Below are positions 16,433-25,695 of a DNA stretch of 64,000 bases, piece after piece. Source of the stretch: Brevundimonas lenta. Lineage in GTDB: Bacteria; Pseudomonadota; Alphaproteobacteria; Caulobacterales; Caulobacteraceae. The stretch covers positions 1,280,195 through 1,344,194 of the forward strand of contig NZ_JACIDM010000001.1 in NCBI RefSeq assembly GCF_014196335.1. The letters run 5' to 3'. Position 1 is the first letter of the stretch. The number at the start of each line of letters is the position of its first letter. Under the pieces are notes generated by a model. That model was not told where the DNA came from. It ran no database searches and saw only the letters and a list, made by a program, of their open reading frames with translations. The position numbers and the translations under genes are program-made.

Positions 16433-17196
16433 AGGCTGATCGCGCTCATCATCCTGCCGAAATTGGCTTCCCCGTTCAGATAAGCTCGCCGGTTCGAGAA
16501 GAACCGCGCCTCGTCCGTGCGCGTGTCGTGACCCGTCCATGCCGCGTCGGCGACGCCGGCTTCCTCCAGCCGCCACAGCACGAAGGCGGGCAGGTCGAAC
16601 AGACGTTTGTCGTCGGCCTGGCCAGGCGCGAAGAAGCGGCGGCTGCCCGGGTCGTGGTGATCGAACCGCTCCTGGAAGTCGGCGCCGACCTCGTAGCTTT
16701 CCATGCCGATGCAGGGCCCGACTACCGCGACCATCCGCTCCGGCCGGGCGCCCAGCGCCTCCATGGCGGTGACGGTCGAGTGGATGATGCCGCCCAGCGC
16801 ACCCTTCCATCCCGCATGCGCCGCGCCGACCACGCCGGCTTCCGCGTCCGCCAGCAGCACCGGGGCGCAATCGGCCGTCAGCACGCCGCAGATGACGCCC
16901 GGGGCCGCGGTGACGGTGGCGTCGCCCTCGGGGCGTTCACCCTTCCAGCCGGCCTCGGCGACGCGGGCGACAGCGGAATGGATTTGATAGCAGGCGGCGA
17001 AGTCGTCGGGCACGCCGCCCAGATGCTCCGCCACCCGACGGCGGTTCTCCGTCACGGCGTCGAGATCGTCGGTCGATCCCAGGCCCGTGTTCAGGCTGTC
17101 GTAGATGCCGGCCGAGACGCCGCCCTGGCGCGTGAAGAAGCCGTGCCGGACGCCCGCCCGGACCAGCAGCGGATGAGTGATGGGATCGAGCGCCAT
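16426..17196 (-). CDS. pgeF: Peptidoglycan editing factor PgeF (laccase-domain, YfiH family)
   Basis: 256 residues. The family was first called polyphenol oxidase; bacterial members remove wrongly built UDP-MurNAc-L-Ser, and related human LACC1 acts on purine nucleosides. The zinc-binding signature is visible: CYQIHSAVARV, LTADCAPVLLAD and GAAHAGWKGALGG. The start ATG at 17196 gives MALDPITHPLLVRAGVRHGFFTRQGG, the normal N-terminus. It is the last gene of a minus-strand run lgt-midA-pgeF with gaps of two to three bases, so all three are probably co-transcribed. Confidence 0.92.
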   Translation of the reverse strand: MALDPITHPLLVRAGVRHGFFTRQGGVSAGIYDSLNTGLGSTDDLDAVTENRRRVAEHLGGVPDDFAACYQIHSAVARVAEAGWKGERPEGDATVTAAPGVICGVLTADCAPVLLADAEAGVVGAAHAGWKGALGGIIHSTVTAMEALGARPERMVAVVGPCIGMESYEVGADFQERFDHHDPGSRRFFAPGQADDKRLFDLPAFVLWRLEEAGVADAAWTGHDTRTDEARFFSNRRAYLNGEANFGRMMSAISLG

Positions 17197-17198
17197 GG

Positions 17199-18272
17199 CT
17201 ATTCCTCGAAACCCGGAACCACGAGCGTGCGCGGCGAGAAGATCGCGCAGGCCTTGAACAGGACTCCCATGTGGTCGTCGGCGGTCAGACGCGCCAGTTG
17301 GCGGTCGATGACAGGCGCGGCATCCGGACGGCTCGCCTTCAGCCGCTCCGCGCGATGCTCGATGCCCAGCAGGCGCAGGAAGTCGCCCTGACCGAAGCAG
17401 CCGGTGACGTCGGCTCCGGCATGCACCGCGGCCTCCAGCACGGTCGGGAAGTCGGCCCATTGCGTCAGGTCGGCGTCGCCGGGCTCAGCCAGCGGATCGA
17501 CCTTCTGGTGGCGGCGCAGCGCCTGCAGCGTGTCGCCGGCCTCGGCCCGGGCGCGGCCGTAGTCGATCAGCAGGGCCGCGCCGGACGTCGCCTTCACCAG
17601 CGTCGCGAGATCACGACCGAACGCGGCCTGCTGTTCCGAAATCTCGATCGTCTGGCCCGGTTCGACCTCGAAAGCCGGGCGCTTGAAGCCGCCGGTGATC
17701 TTCACCAGGCCGAAGGTGAGGGCGCCGTCGTCGGTGACGCCGATCCGCCGCTCGGCCCAGCCGTCTTCCGTGCGCACGAACTGCCGCGCCGGCAGGCAGT
17801 CCAGCACCTCGTTGGCCACCAGGATGACGGGCGCATCAGTCTCGATCCGGTCCAGCGAGGACACCCACCGCGGATGCACGTCGCTGTCCGCCAGCATGCG
17901 GGCCTGGGCGGCGCGCAGCGGGGCGCTGGGCTCGATCAGGATCAGGTCGACGGCTTCCAGGAAGGCCGGAGCCAGTCGCGCGGCGCGCAGGGCGTCGGCC
18001 ATCAGGGTGCCGTCGCCGGGCCCGACCTCGACCAGCCGCACCCGCTCGGGCGCACCCAGCCGCTGCCACAGCTCGACCGCCCACAGGCCGATCAACTCGC
18101 CGAACATCTGGCTGACCATCGGCGCGGTGATGAAGTCGCCGGTCGCGCCGATGGCGGGCCGGGTGGCGTAATAACCGCCCTCGGGATCGTGCAGGCAGCG
18201 CGTCACATAGTCGGCGACCGTCATCGGTCCCGTCAGGGCGATCTCACGCGCCAGACGGTCTCTCAGGCTCAT
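17199..18272 (-). CDS. Class I SAM-dependent methyltransferase, MidA/NDUFAF7 family
   Basis: 357 residues. The family includes mitochondrial NDUFAF7, which methylates an arginine of complex I during assembly; the bacterial role is probably similar but unproven. Motif I of the SAM site is LVEVGPGDGTLMADALRAAR (about 100-119), and the conserved N-terminal block DYVTRCLHDPEGGYYATR and NEVLDCLPARQF are family features. It lies between lgt and pgeF in a tightly packed minus-strand operon. Confidence 0.9.
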   Translation of the reverse strand: MSLRDRLAREIALTGPMTVADYVTRCLHDPEGGYYATRPAIGATGDFITAPMVSQMFGELIGLWAVELWQRLGAPERVRLVEVGPGDGTLMADALRAARLAPAFLEAVDLILIEPSAPLRAAQARMLADSDVHPRWVSSLDRIETDAPVILVANEVLDCLPARQFVRTEDGWAERRIGVTDDGALTFGLVKITGGFKRPAFEVEPGQTIEISEQQAAFGRDLATLVKATSGAALLIDYGRARAEAGDTLQALRRHQKVDPLAEPGDADLTQWADFPTVLEAAVHAGADVTGCFGQGDFLRLLGIEHRAERLKASRPDAAPVIDRQLARLTADDHMGVLFKACAIFSPRTLVVPGFEE

Positions 18273-18275
18273 GGA

Positions 18276-19157
18276 TCACGCAGCGGCTGCGGCGGCGGGC
18301 GGGTCCTTCCACGCGCGCCAGATCAGCCATGCCCCGATGAGCATCATCGGCACCGACAGGATCATGCCCATGGTCAGGCCCATCGGTAGTTCCGACAGCT
18401 TGCCGGCGTCCGGCTGACGCACGTTCTCCAGCAGGGCGCGGATCAGGCCGTAGCCCAGCAGGAAGATGCCCGTGACATAGCCGGGCTTGGACAGCAGCTT
18501 CGCCTTGTGCACGGCGAACCACAGCACGCCGAACAGCACGATGCCCTCAAGGCCGGCCTCATACAGCTGGCTGGGGTGACGCGGCACGTCGCCGGCCGGG
18601 CAGAAGCCGTACATCTGCTGGATGCGGTCGTTGCAGAACCGGATCGCCCACGGAACGGTCGTCTCGCGGCCCCACAGCTCGCCGTTGATGAAGTTGGCCA
18701 TGCGGCCGAAGCCCAGTCCGATCGGCACGACCGGCGCGACCAGGTCGCCGAGGCTGAGCAGGCGGATCTTGTTCTTCCAGGCGAACCAGACGATCGCCAG
18801 CGTCACGCCGATCAGGCCCCCGTGGAACGACATGCCGCCGTCCCAAAGGCGGAACAGCGCCAGCCGCTCGCCCCAATCGGCGCCGGTGAAAATGTTGCCG
18901 TACAGCGACGGCTGGTAGAACAGCGCATAGCCCAGGCGGCCGCCCAGGATGATGCCGAGCGTGATCCACAGCACCAGATCGTCCAGCTGCACGCTGTTCA
19001 CGGGCGGTTTGGCGGGCTCCCACAGGGCGTTGGCGCGCGCCAGTTTCGAGGCGTACCACCAGCCCAGAACAATGCCCGCCACGTAGGCGAGGGCGTACCA
19101 GCGGATATCCAGCGGGCCGATGCTGACCAGCACCGGATCGAACTCGGGAAATTGCAC
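18276..19157 (-). CDS. lgt: Prolipoprotein diacylglyceryl transferase Lgt
   Basis: 293 residues. Lgt moves diacylglycerol from phosphatidylglycerol to the lipobox cysteine of prolipoproteins, the first step of lipoprotein maturation in the inner membrane. About seven membrane segments are visible. The signature GLGFGRMANFINGELWGRET (about 147-166) contains the essential residues of the family, and the HGGLIG block of an earlier loop is present. The start is a GTG at 19157. It begins the lgt-midA-pgeF transcript. Confidence 0.96.
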   Translation of the reverse strand: MQFPEFDPVLVSIGPLDIRWYALAYVAGIVLGWWYASKLARANALWEPAKPPVNSVQLDDLVLWITLGIILGGRLGYALFYQPSLYGNIFTGADWGERLALFRLWDGGMSFHGGLIGVTLAIVWFAWKNKIRLLSLGDLVAPVVPIGLGFGRMANFINGELWGRETTVPWAIRFCNDRIQQMYGFCPAGDVPRHPSQLYEAGLEGIVLFGVLWFAVHKAKLLSKPGYVTGIFLLGYGLIRALLENVRQPDAGKLSELPMGLTMGMILSVPMMLIGAWLIWRAWKDPPAAAAAA

Positions 19158-19331
19158 GTGCGCTCCTGAAGGCGGTTCGTCATGCCCGGTTTAGCAAGCG
19201 TCGCCGGGCGCGTCCCCGAAATTTCGGTAACCCGGGTCTCGCGTCTTTGTCACATCGACGGCAAGGTTTCGTTCACCATATCCGGCAACCATCGTTAACC
19301 AAGCTGACCTGTCCGAGTCGGAGCCCCCCAG

Positions 19332-19607
19332 ATGCAGACGCGAAACCCCATCCTTGACGAATTCGCCAAGCTGACGACCGGCGCCATGGGCCTGGCCCAG
19401 GCCGCCAGCGAGGAGGCGAAGACCGCCTTCCGCGCCCAGGCCGACCGCTTCGTCGCCGAAATGGACCTGGTCCGCCGCGACGAGTTCGATGCGCTGAAGT
19501 CCGAGATCGCCGCCCTGCGGACCGAAATTGCATCGCTTAAGGCGACCAAGACGCCTCGAAAGGGAACGTCCACAGCGTCCGTTCCCCCCCAGGACGCAGC
19601 CGGTTGA
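19332..19607 (+). CDS. ubiK: Ubiquinone biosynthesis accessory factor UbiK (BMFP family)
   Basis: 91 residues. Members form a trimeric coiled coil, bind membranes, and help the ubiquinone biosynthesis proteins. The N-terminal amphipathic part (ILDEFAKLTTGAMGLAQAASEEAKTAF split over 7-33) and the C-terminal coiled coil (VRRDEFDALKSEIAALRTEIASL, about 47-69) match the BMFP/YqiC pattern. GGAG lies eight bases upstream of ATG. The Ala/Thr/Pro-rich tail is variable in the family. Confidence 0.85.
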   Translation: MQTRNPILDEFAKLTTGAMGLAQAASEEAKTAFRAQADRFVAEMDLVRRDEFDALKSEIAALRTEIASLKATKTPRKGTSTASVPPQDAAG

Positions 19608-19671
19608 GCCGAATCTGCGAACCCGCCTACCGTTTCAGCAGAGGGCGTGAGTCGCGCCCGGAGACTGATTA

Positions 19672-20175
19672 ATGGACGCCGTACGGCCCGAAGAAATCGA
19701 CACGCCCTATGATCCCCTGGACGTAGTCGAGCATGTGCTGGTGGCGGAAAATCTCCCGTTCGACCGGACCGACGAAGGCGATCTGGCCTTCTCGCTCGCC
19801 GGCGACTGGAAGGATTACGAGCTGTGGTTCGCCTGGCGCCCCGAGGGCGACTGCCTGCAACTGTGCTGCGCCCTGGATCTGCAGGCCAGCAAGAGCAAGC
19901 GCACCGCCGCCTATGAACTGGTCGGCCTGATCAACCAGCGCACCTGGATGGGCCATTTCGAGGTCTGGGCCGAGGACGGCGAGATCGTCTTCCGCCACTC
20001 CCTGGCCCTGCCGATGGGCGAGCGCCCGACCCTGGCCCAGGCCGCGTCCATGATCGACGCCGCGGTCGAGGCCGCGGACCGCTACTATCCGGCCTTCGAC
20101 TTCATGATCCGCGGGTCGAAGAAGCCGCAGGAGGCGATTGACGCCTGCCTGTTCGAGACCGTCGGCACCGCCTGA
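19672..20175 (+). CDS. YbjN domain-containing protein
   Basis: 167 residues, soluble. The sequence matches the YbjN family common next to proC in alphaproteobacteria: NLPFDRTDEGDLAFSLAGDW near the N-terminus, then a WRPEGDCLQLCCALDL strand and a MIDAAVEAADRYYPAFDFMI helix. The fold resembles type III secretion chaperones, and the function is unknown. GGAG lies eight bases before ATG. proC follows after four bases, so they are co-transcribed. Confidence 0.87.
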   Translation: MDAVRPEEIDTPYDPLDVVEHVLVAENLPFDRTDEGDLAFSLAGDWKDYELWFAWRPEGDCLQLCCALDLQASKSKRTAAYELVGLINQRTWMGHFEVWAEDGEIVFRHSLALPMGERPTLAQAASMIDAAVEAADRYYPAFDFMIRGSKKPQEAIDACLFETVGTA

Positions 20176-20179
20176 TTCC

Positions 20180-20980
20180 ATGCCCTTGACCGCACGCTCC
20201 GGCCCCGTCGTCCTTGTGGGCTGCGGCCGGCTGGGCTCGGCCATCCTCGAAGGCTGGCTGGCGACCGGGGCGGTCGCCGCGCGCGACATCATAGTCCTGA
20301 CCCCGTCCGACAAGCCGGCCGCCGATGCGGCGCGGGCGAAAGGCGCGCGGATCAATCCGCCGCTCGACGCGCTCGCCGGCGTCCATGCCGTGGTGCTGGC
20401 CGTGAAGCCGGCCATGTGGCGCGCGGCCGCCGCCCCGCTTGAAGGACATCTGGGGCCGGACGCCGTCGTCGTCTCGGTCATGGCCGGCGTCCTGGCGGAC
20501 GACATCGCCTCGGTGCTGGGAAGACCGGTCGCCCGCGTCATGCCGACGACCGCCGTGGCCCAGGCGAGGGGCGTCGCCGCCCTGTGGTCGCTCGATGTGC
20601 GGGCCCGCGCTGCAGCGAAGGCGCTGTTCATGCCCATCGCCGACGTCGTCGGGCTGGATGCCGAGGACCAGATGGATCCCGCCACCGCCGTGGCCGGATC
20701 GGCGCCCGCCTTCGTCTATGCGTTCGTGAAGGCCCTCGCCCGGGCCGGCGCGACCCAGGGACTGGCTCCCGACGCCGCCGTCCGCCTGGCGCGCGGCGCC
20801 CTGCGGTCAGCCGGGGCCGGTCTGGAAACGGGGGAAGACCTCGACGCCCTCATCGGCCGCATCGCCTCGCCGGGCGGCACCACGCGCGCCGGGCTGGATG
20901 CGATGGCCGCAGCCGGCGACCTCGACCGCGCGGCCGAAGCCGCCGTCGAAGCCGCCGTGCAACGGGCGAAAACGCTCTAG
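20180..20980 (+). CDS. proC: Pyrroline-5-carboxylate reductase
   Basis: 266 residues. ProC reduces pyrroline-5-carboxylate to proline with NAD(P)H. The Rossmann motif is VLVGCGRLGSAILEGW (11-26), followed by AVKPAMW, RVMPTTAV and the C-terminal signature in which SPGGTTRAGLDAM is visible. The start ATG at 20180 is four bases after the YbjN stop. The gene converges with the next one, and both stop codons share a CTAG. Confidence 0.95.
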   Translation: MPLTARSGPVVLVGCGRLGSAILEGWLATGAVAARDIIVLTPSDKPAADAARAKGARINPPLDALAGVHAVVLAVKPAMWRAAAAPLEGHLGPDAVVVSVMAGVLADDIASVLGRPVARVMPTTAVAQARGVAALWSLDVRARAAAKALFMPIADVVGLDAEDQMDPATAVAGSAPAFVYAFVKALARAGATQGLAPDAAVRLARGALRSAGAGLETGEDLDALIGRIASPGGTTRAGLDAMAAAGDLDRAAEAAVEAAVQRAKTL

Positions 20981-21468
20981 CGCGACTCGTAGCGGCCGTC
21001 GGCCAGGTTGCTGGCGAGGCGGCGGAACGCCGTGTCGGCGTCGCCCCAGGTCGTATAGCCCCGCACGTCCCTCAGATTGTTCGAGTACCAGTCGTACCGC
21101 ACCGGCCGGGTGCTGCCGTCGGCCATGGTGATCTGACCCTCGATCGTCGCGCCGCCCAGCGAAATGCTGCGGATCGGATCGAGCGAGGGGTTCCGCATCG
21201 ACTGTTCGCGGGTCGGCCGGTTGGGCTTCACATCGGCCAGCACCAGTTCGATCCGGGCGCCGCTCAGCGCCGGCGTGTCGGCGACGGCGCGGGTGACCAG
21301 TTCCGTCAGGCGGTCGGCCTGTTGCTGGACCTCGTCTGCGCCGAGGTCGCGAGCCTGTTCCTGCACCTCGGGGCTGAGGGTCACGGTGATCGAGGCCGGC
21401 TCGGCGAATGAGGGCGCGGCAAGCGCGACGGCCGCAGCCAGCGGGGCGAAGAAGGCGAGAGTACGCAT
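20977..21468 (-). CDS. Secreted hypothetical protein
   Basis: 163 residues. ATG 21468 gives a clean signal peptide (MRTLAFFAPLAAAVALAAPSFAE, cleavage after about 22), so the mature protein is probably periplasmic. The rest has a helix rich in charged residues (SPEVQEQARDLGADEVQQQADRL split over 29-51), then a strand IELVLADVKPNRPT and a beta-rich end with the block ISLGGATIEGQITMADG. I do not recognise the family. It converges with proC, sharing four bases. Confidence 0.75.
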   Translation of the reverse strand: MRTLAFFAPLAAAVALAAPSFAEPASITVTLSPEVQEQARDLGADEVQQQADRLTELVTRAVADTPALSGARIELVLADVKPNRPTREQSMRNPSLDPIRSISLGGATIEGQITMADGSTRPVRYDWYSNNLRDVRGYTTWGDADTAFRRLASNLADGRYESR

Positions 21469-21554
21469 GGTGTCCTCCGTTACTCCCCCTGTCGCGGACA
21501 ACATGTTCCGCACGGCTCCGCTTCGCCAGAGGGAATCGTCAAAATTTGATCGGC

Positions 21555-22898
21555 TCAGCCGGGCAGGCGGATCAGGGCCCGCAGACCGCCCAGTTCGCTG
21601 CGGCTCAGGGTGATGTCGCCGCCATGGCCGCGGGCCACGTCCCGGGCGATGGCCAGGCCCAGGCCGACGCCCTTGCGGTTCTGGTTGCGCGAGTCGTCCA
21701 GCCGCGAGAACGGGCGGAAGGCTTCCTCGTGCATGTCGTCCGGAATCCCGGGCCCGTCGTCCTCGACCGCCACCTCGAACCCGCCGGAGGGCAGGGCGCG
21801 GGCGCTCAGCCGGACGTGGTCGCCGTGGGCGGCGGCGTTGCCGGCCAGATTGGTCAGGGCGCGCTTGAACGCCAACGGACGCAGCGAGGCGGTCAGCCCT
21901 TCCGGCGCGGCGATCTCCACCTCGGCCCCGGCCCGGCGGGCGTCGTCGCCGGCGGCGCCCAGCAGGTCGGTGATCGACACCTCCTGCGCCGCCTCGCCGG
22001 ATTCGCCGCGGGCGAAGGCGAGGTATTCGTCGATCATATGCTCCATCTCGTCCAGGTCGCCGCGCATGGCGTCGGCGCGCTTGAACGGCGGAGCCAGCGC
22101 CAGCTCCAGACGCAGGCGCGTCAGGGGCGTGCGCAGGTCGTGGCTGACCGAGGCCAGCAGCGCCGTTCGCTGGTCGATGTGGCGCTGGATGCGGTCGCGC
22201 ATGTCGAGGAAGGCGCTGGCCGCGGCCCGCACCTCACGCGCGCCGGACGGCTTGAAGCGCTCGCGCGCCTCGCCCCGGCCGAACGCCTCGGCGGCCTCCG
22301 CCAGTCGCTCGATGGCGCGCACCTGATTGCGGATGAACAGGATCGCCACGCCCATCAGCAGGACGGTCGCGATCAACAGCCACAGCACGAAGATATGCGC
22401 CTGCGTGGCCACGGCGCGTTCCCGCGGCGCGATGATCCGCAGCACGCCCTGCGGCTGCTGCACGCGTATGTCGACGTGGGCCGGATAGCGCGTGGTGTCG
22501 AACCAGAACGGCTGGTCCAGCCGGGACGCCAGCGCCTTCTCCAGCGTCCGGTCGACGACCCCGATGGCGCCCCGCCGGTTCTCGCGGGGCAGGACGGCGC
22601 CGTCCTGAAGCACGATCGACAGCGACATCGAACGCTGCGCCCGCTCGGCGATGACCGACAGGTTCTGCGGCGTCGGATCGTCGGCATAGCTCTCGGCCGC
22701 CCAGGCGATGTCGCCGGCCAGGCCGTCGGACAGACGGGCGGTCACCGTCTGCCAGTGCATGTCGAAGAAGGCCCAGGTGACGGCGACCTGCATCACCAGC
22801 ACGGGCAGCACGATGATCAGCAGCGACCGGCCCCACAGCGAGGTCGGCAGCCGCCGCTTCAGGAAACGCGGCCAGAGGCTTGCGGGCAGCAGCCTCAT
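21555..22898 (-). CDS. Sensor histidine kinase, EnvZ type
   Basis: 447 residues. Two membrane segments (about 26-44 and 168-188) enclose a periplasmic domain, followed by a HAMP linker. The H-box LLASVSHDLRTPLTRLR places the phospho-acceptor at His253. The ATPase domain shows NLAGNAAAHGD (N box), VEDDGPGIPDDM (G1), FRPFSRLDDSRN (F box) and GVGLGLAIARDV (G2). It lies seven bases after the response regulator and is co-transcribed with it. The signal sensed cannot be read from the sequence. Confidence 0.93.
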   Translation of the reverse strand: MRLLPASLWPRFLKRRLPTSLWGRSLLIIVLPVLVMQVAVTWAFFDMHWQTVTARLSDGLAGDIAWAAESYADDPTPQNLSVIAERAQRSMSLSIVLQDGAVLPRENRRGAIGVVDRTLEKALASRLDQPFWFDTTRYPAHVDIRVQQPQGVLRIIAPRERAVATQAHIFVLWLLIATVLLMGVAILFIRNQVRAIERLAEAAEAFGRGEARERFKPSGAREVRAAASAFLDMRDRIQRHIDQRTALLASVSHDLRTPLTRLRLELALAPPFKRADAMRGDLDEMEHMIDEYLAFARGESGEAAQEVSITDLLGAAGDDARRAGAEVEIAAPEGLTASLRPLAFKRALTNLAGNAAAHGDHVRLSARALPSGGFEVAVEDDGPGIPDDMHEEAFRPFSRLDDSRNQNRKGVGLGLAIARDVARGHGGDITLSRSELGGLRALIRLPG

Positions 22899-22905
22899 CG
22901 CGTCC

Positions 22906-23637
22906 TCAGTCCGGAGCCAGCATGTAGCCGATGCCGCGCACCGTCTGCAGGTAGCGCGGGTTCTTCGGATCGGCTTCCAGCTTGCGTCGCAGGCGGGTGA
23001 CCTGCACGTCGACCGCCCGGCCGGTGATGTCGGCGGTGTCGGGCGACAGGCTCATGCGCTCGACCGGGGCATGGGCGTGGATCGCCAGCGTCTTCAGAAG
23101 CTGGGCCTCGGCCTCCGTCAGGCGCTGGGGCTTGCCGTCGCGCGACAGCTCCAGCCGCTCCATGTCGAACACCGCCGGCCCCAGCTTGATCTCGCGCGGC
23201 GTCAGCGGCTTGCCGCCGGTGCGCCGCAGGATGGCGTCGATGCGCAGCGCCAGCTCACGCGGGTCGAACGGCTTGGACATATAGTCGTCTGCGCCCCGCG
23301 ACAGGCCCTCGATGCGATCGTCGGGATCGCCCTTGGCGGTCAACAGCAGCACCGGCGTCTTCGAGGTCTCCGCCTTGGACCGGATCCAGGTCGTCAGGTC
23401 GAAGCCGCTCTCGCCCGGCATCATCACGTCCAGCACGATCAGGTCGAACTCGATCAGCTCGACCAGACGCCGGGCGGCGGCCGCGTGGGCCGCGCCGGTG
23501 ACGCGATAACCCTCGCGGGTCAGGAATTCTTTCAGCAGTTCGCGGATCCGGTCGTCGTCATCGACGACCAGCAGGTGGCGGCCTGCGCCGGGGCCGGCGA
23601 CGGGGCCGGAACGGCCGTAAGCGCGAACGTCGCTCAT
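22906..23637 (-). CDS. OmpR-family response regulator
   Basis: 243 residues. The receiver domain (about 21-135) has the acidic pair DDDD (26-29), phospho-acceptor Asp70 in IVLDVMMPGESG, and Lys in YMSKPFDP. The C-terminal winged helix (about 148-240) includes RAVDVQVTRLRRKLEADPKNPRYLQ split in two blocks and ends TVRGIGYMLAPD. It is the partner of the kinase encoded just downstream. A Gly/Ala-rich 20-residue extension precedes the receiver domain. It is divergent from ilvE across 88 bp. Confidence 0.94.
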   Translation of the reverse strand: MSDVRAYGRSGPVAGPGAGRHLLVVDDDDRIRELLKEFLTREGYRVTGAAHAAAARRLVELIEFDLIVLDVMMPGESGFDLTTWIRSKAETSKTPVLLLTAKGDPDDRIEGLSRGADDYMSKPFDPRELALRIDAILRRTGGKPLTPREIKLGPAVFDMERLELSRDGKPQRLTEAEAQLLKTLAIHAHAPVERMSLSPDTADITGRAVDVQVTRLRRKLEADPKNPRYLQTVRGIGYMLAPD

Positions 23638-23725
23638 GTGGATGCGACCAGGCGAGCGCGACAGGCGTTGACCTGAGCGATTCCGGCGGGTCTAACCCGT
23701 GGGACTGCGCGGGAGACGTTCTTCA

Positions 23726-24604
23726 ATGGCCTTCGTTCCTTTCGACGATCGTGACGGCTGGATCTGGATGGACGGCGATTTCGTACCCTGGAGGGAAGCG
23801 AAAACGCATGTTTTGACCCATGCCCTGCACTACGGCTCGTCGGTCTTCGAGGGTGAGCGTATGTATGGCGGCGAAATCTTCAAGCTGACGCCCCATACGG
23901 AACGCCTCAAGCGGTCGGCGAACCTGCTTGATTTCGACCTACCTTATAGCGTGGCCGAGATCGATGCCGCCTGTGAGGAAACCTGCGAAAAGATGGGGCT
24001 TTCGGACTGCTATGTGCGTCCGGTGGCCTATCGCGGGCCGGAACAGGTCAGCGTCTCGGCCCAGCACAACAAAACCCACGTCGCCATCGCCGTGTGGGAG
24101 TGGCCCAGCTATTTCGATCCCGAGACCAAGGCGAAGGGCATCCGTCTGGAGTGGGCCAAGTGGCGCCGACCGGATCCGATGACCGCCCCCTCGGCCGCCA
24201 AGGCCGCCGGCCTCTACATGATCTGCACCATGTCCAAGATGGCCGCCGAGAAGCGCGGCTATGCCGACGCGATGATGCTGGACTGGCGCGGCTACGTCGC
24301 CGAGGCGACCGGCGCCAACGTCTTCTTCGTCCAGGATGGCGTCCTGCACACCCCGCCGGTCGACGCCATTCTGGACGGCATCACCCGCCAGACCGTCATC
24401 GAGATGGCCAAGGCGAAGGGCATCGAGGTCGTGGTTCGCAACATCCTGCCGGAAGAACTGGCCGGCTTCAGCGAATGCTTCGTCACCGGCACCGCCGCCG
24501 AGGTGACGCCGGTGAGCGAGATCGGCGAATACCGATTCACCCCCGGCGCCCTCAGCCTCGGCCTGATGGAAGACTACGGCAGACTGGTCCGCGGCCAGCT
24601 CTGA
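23726..24604 (+). CDS. ilvE: Branched-chain amino acid aminotransferase
   Basis: 292 residues, class IV PLP transaminase. It makes valine, leucine and isoleucine from their keto acids. The N-terminal LTHALHYGSSVFEGERMY and the region MMLDWRGYVAEATGANVFFV are characteristic. Downstream, CFVTGTAAEVTPVSEIG binds cofactor phosphate. ATG 23726 has GGGAGA nine bases upstream. It ends exactly next to the convergent DUF4349 gene (TGA abutting TCA). Confidence 0.93.
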   Translation: MAFVPFDDRDGWIWMDGDFVPWREAKTHVLTHALHYGSSVFEGERMYGGEIFKLTPHTERLKRSANLLDFDLPYSVAEIDAACEETCEKMGLSDCYVRPVAYRGPEQVSVSAQHNKTHVAIAVWEWPSYFDPETKAKGIRLEWAKWRRPDPMTAPSAAKAAGLYMICTMSKMAAEKRGYADAMMLDWRGYVAEATGANVFFVQDGVLHTPPVDAILDGITRQTVIEMAKAKGIEVVVRNILPEELAGFSECFVTGTAAEVTPVSEIGEYRFTPGALSLGLMEDYGRLVRGQL

Positions 24605-25513
24605 TCAGGTCGCGGCGGGCTTCCGCCGCCGCCGGATCGTGGCCCACCACACCGCTCCGCCGATGACGGCGACCGGCAGCATCACCGAGCCCGCGGTGAT
24701 CAGCAGGGCCAGCATGCCCATCGACAGGCCGAACGCGTCCGACAGGGCGCGCGCCACCGGGCGCGTCGGACTGTCTGCGCCCATGACCCCGCCCTCGCGA
24801 TAGTCCAGCGTCAGGAGCGCGGTCTGCACCCGGTCGTTCAGTTCCCGCAGCTGGACCTGCTGTGCGTCCAGCTGTCGGCGCAGGTCGGCCAGTTCGCGCT
24901 CGACCTCCAGCCGCTGTTTCATCGTGCCGCCGCGCCGGGCCTGGAGTTCGCGCATGCGCTCGGCCAGCGACGCGGTGGTCTTGGCGCCGGTCTCGGCGTG
25001 GTCGATCTCGCGCGTGACGTCCTCGCCGTTGGTCGCTGCCTCCTCCAGCCGTCCGCCCGCATTGCTCGCATCCAGCGCGAGGGTGGAGCGGAAGCGATTG
25101 ATCCACTCCGGCTGACCGCGCAGCTCCAGCCGCCCGCCGGGATCACGTGAGGTCCAGTCGGCCTGGGCCGTCACCACCTGGCAATAGCCGGGACCTGCGG
25201 AGATGCAGGCGTACTCGTGCCGGCTCATCAGTTCGGCGCCGCGATCCTTCGGCACCGACATCACATAGTTGAAGGCGTAAGCGATCTGCGCGATCGGCGC
25301 AGGCGGAGCGATCGGGACCGATCGGAGCGAGGGCGACGAAGCCTCTCCCGGATGGGCCGGGGCCGCATCCGCCGCTGCGGATGCATCCGTTGCGGCATCT
25401 GCAGCCGCGGCCGCATCGGTGGCGGCGGCGTCGGCGGCCTTTTCCTCGCTCGCCGGTTGGCAGGCGGACAACACGATCGCGCTGGCGGCAGCCAGCATCA
25501 GAGCCTTGCGCAT
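24605..25513 (-). CDS. DUF4349 lipoprotein
   Basis: 302 residues. A lipoprotein signal (MRKALMLAAASAIVLSAC, Cys18) is followed by a long Ala/Asp-rich linker (19-55). The middle domain includes a heptad-like coiled coil (about 180-235, LAERMRELQARRGG and LEVERELADLRRQL), and a membrane segment lies near the end (about 265-292) before a basic tail RRRRKP. This architecture matches DUF4349, whose function is unknown. The upstream region of 182 bp is shared with the divergent nucleoside transporter. Confidence 0.83.
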   Translation of the reverse strand: MRKALMLAAASAIVLSACQPASEEKAADAAATDAAAAADAATDASAAADAAPAHPGEASSPSLRSVPIAPPAPIAQIAYAFNYVMSVPKDRGAELMSRHEYACISAGPGYCQVVTAQADWTSRDPGGRLELRGQPEWINRFRSTLALDASNAGGRLEEAATNGEDVTREIDHAETGAKTTASLAERMRELQARRGGTMKQRLEVERELADLRRQLDAQQVQLRELNDRVQTALLTLDYREGGVMGADSPTRPVARALSDAFGLSMGMLALLITAGSVMLPVAVIGGAVWWATIRRRRKPAAT

Positions 25514-25695
25514 GGTCTATTCTCCCTGTCCCGTGCCGATCACGGTTTCGTGATGGCGCGCCCGGATCGGGGCGAATTCCGGACCGGGAGAAAGCCGAAG
25601 CGTGGCCTTATGAGGTCGTATTCGCGGCTTGCCAGACGCGGCGGCGTGGCGTTCAACGGGACAGGTCCGGCGGGGAGCCGGATGGGGAAGCATTG

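Noticed and set aside
19245..19300. CtrA box before ubiK (GTTAACC)
   Set aside because: The other half-site has at most one matching base pair at N7 spacing, so it is not distinguishable from chance.
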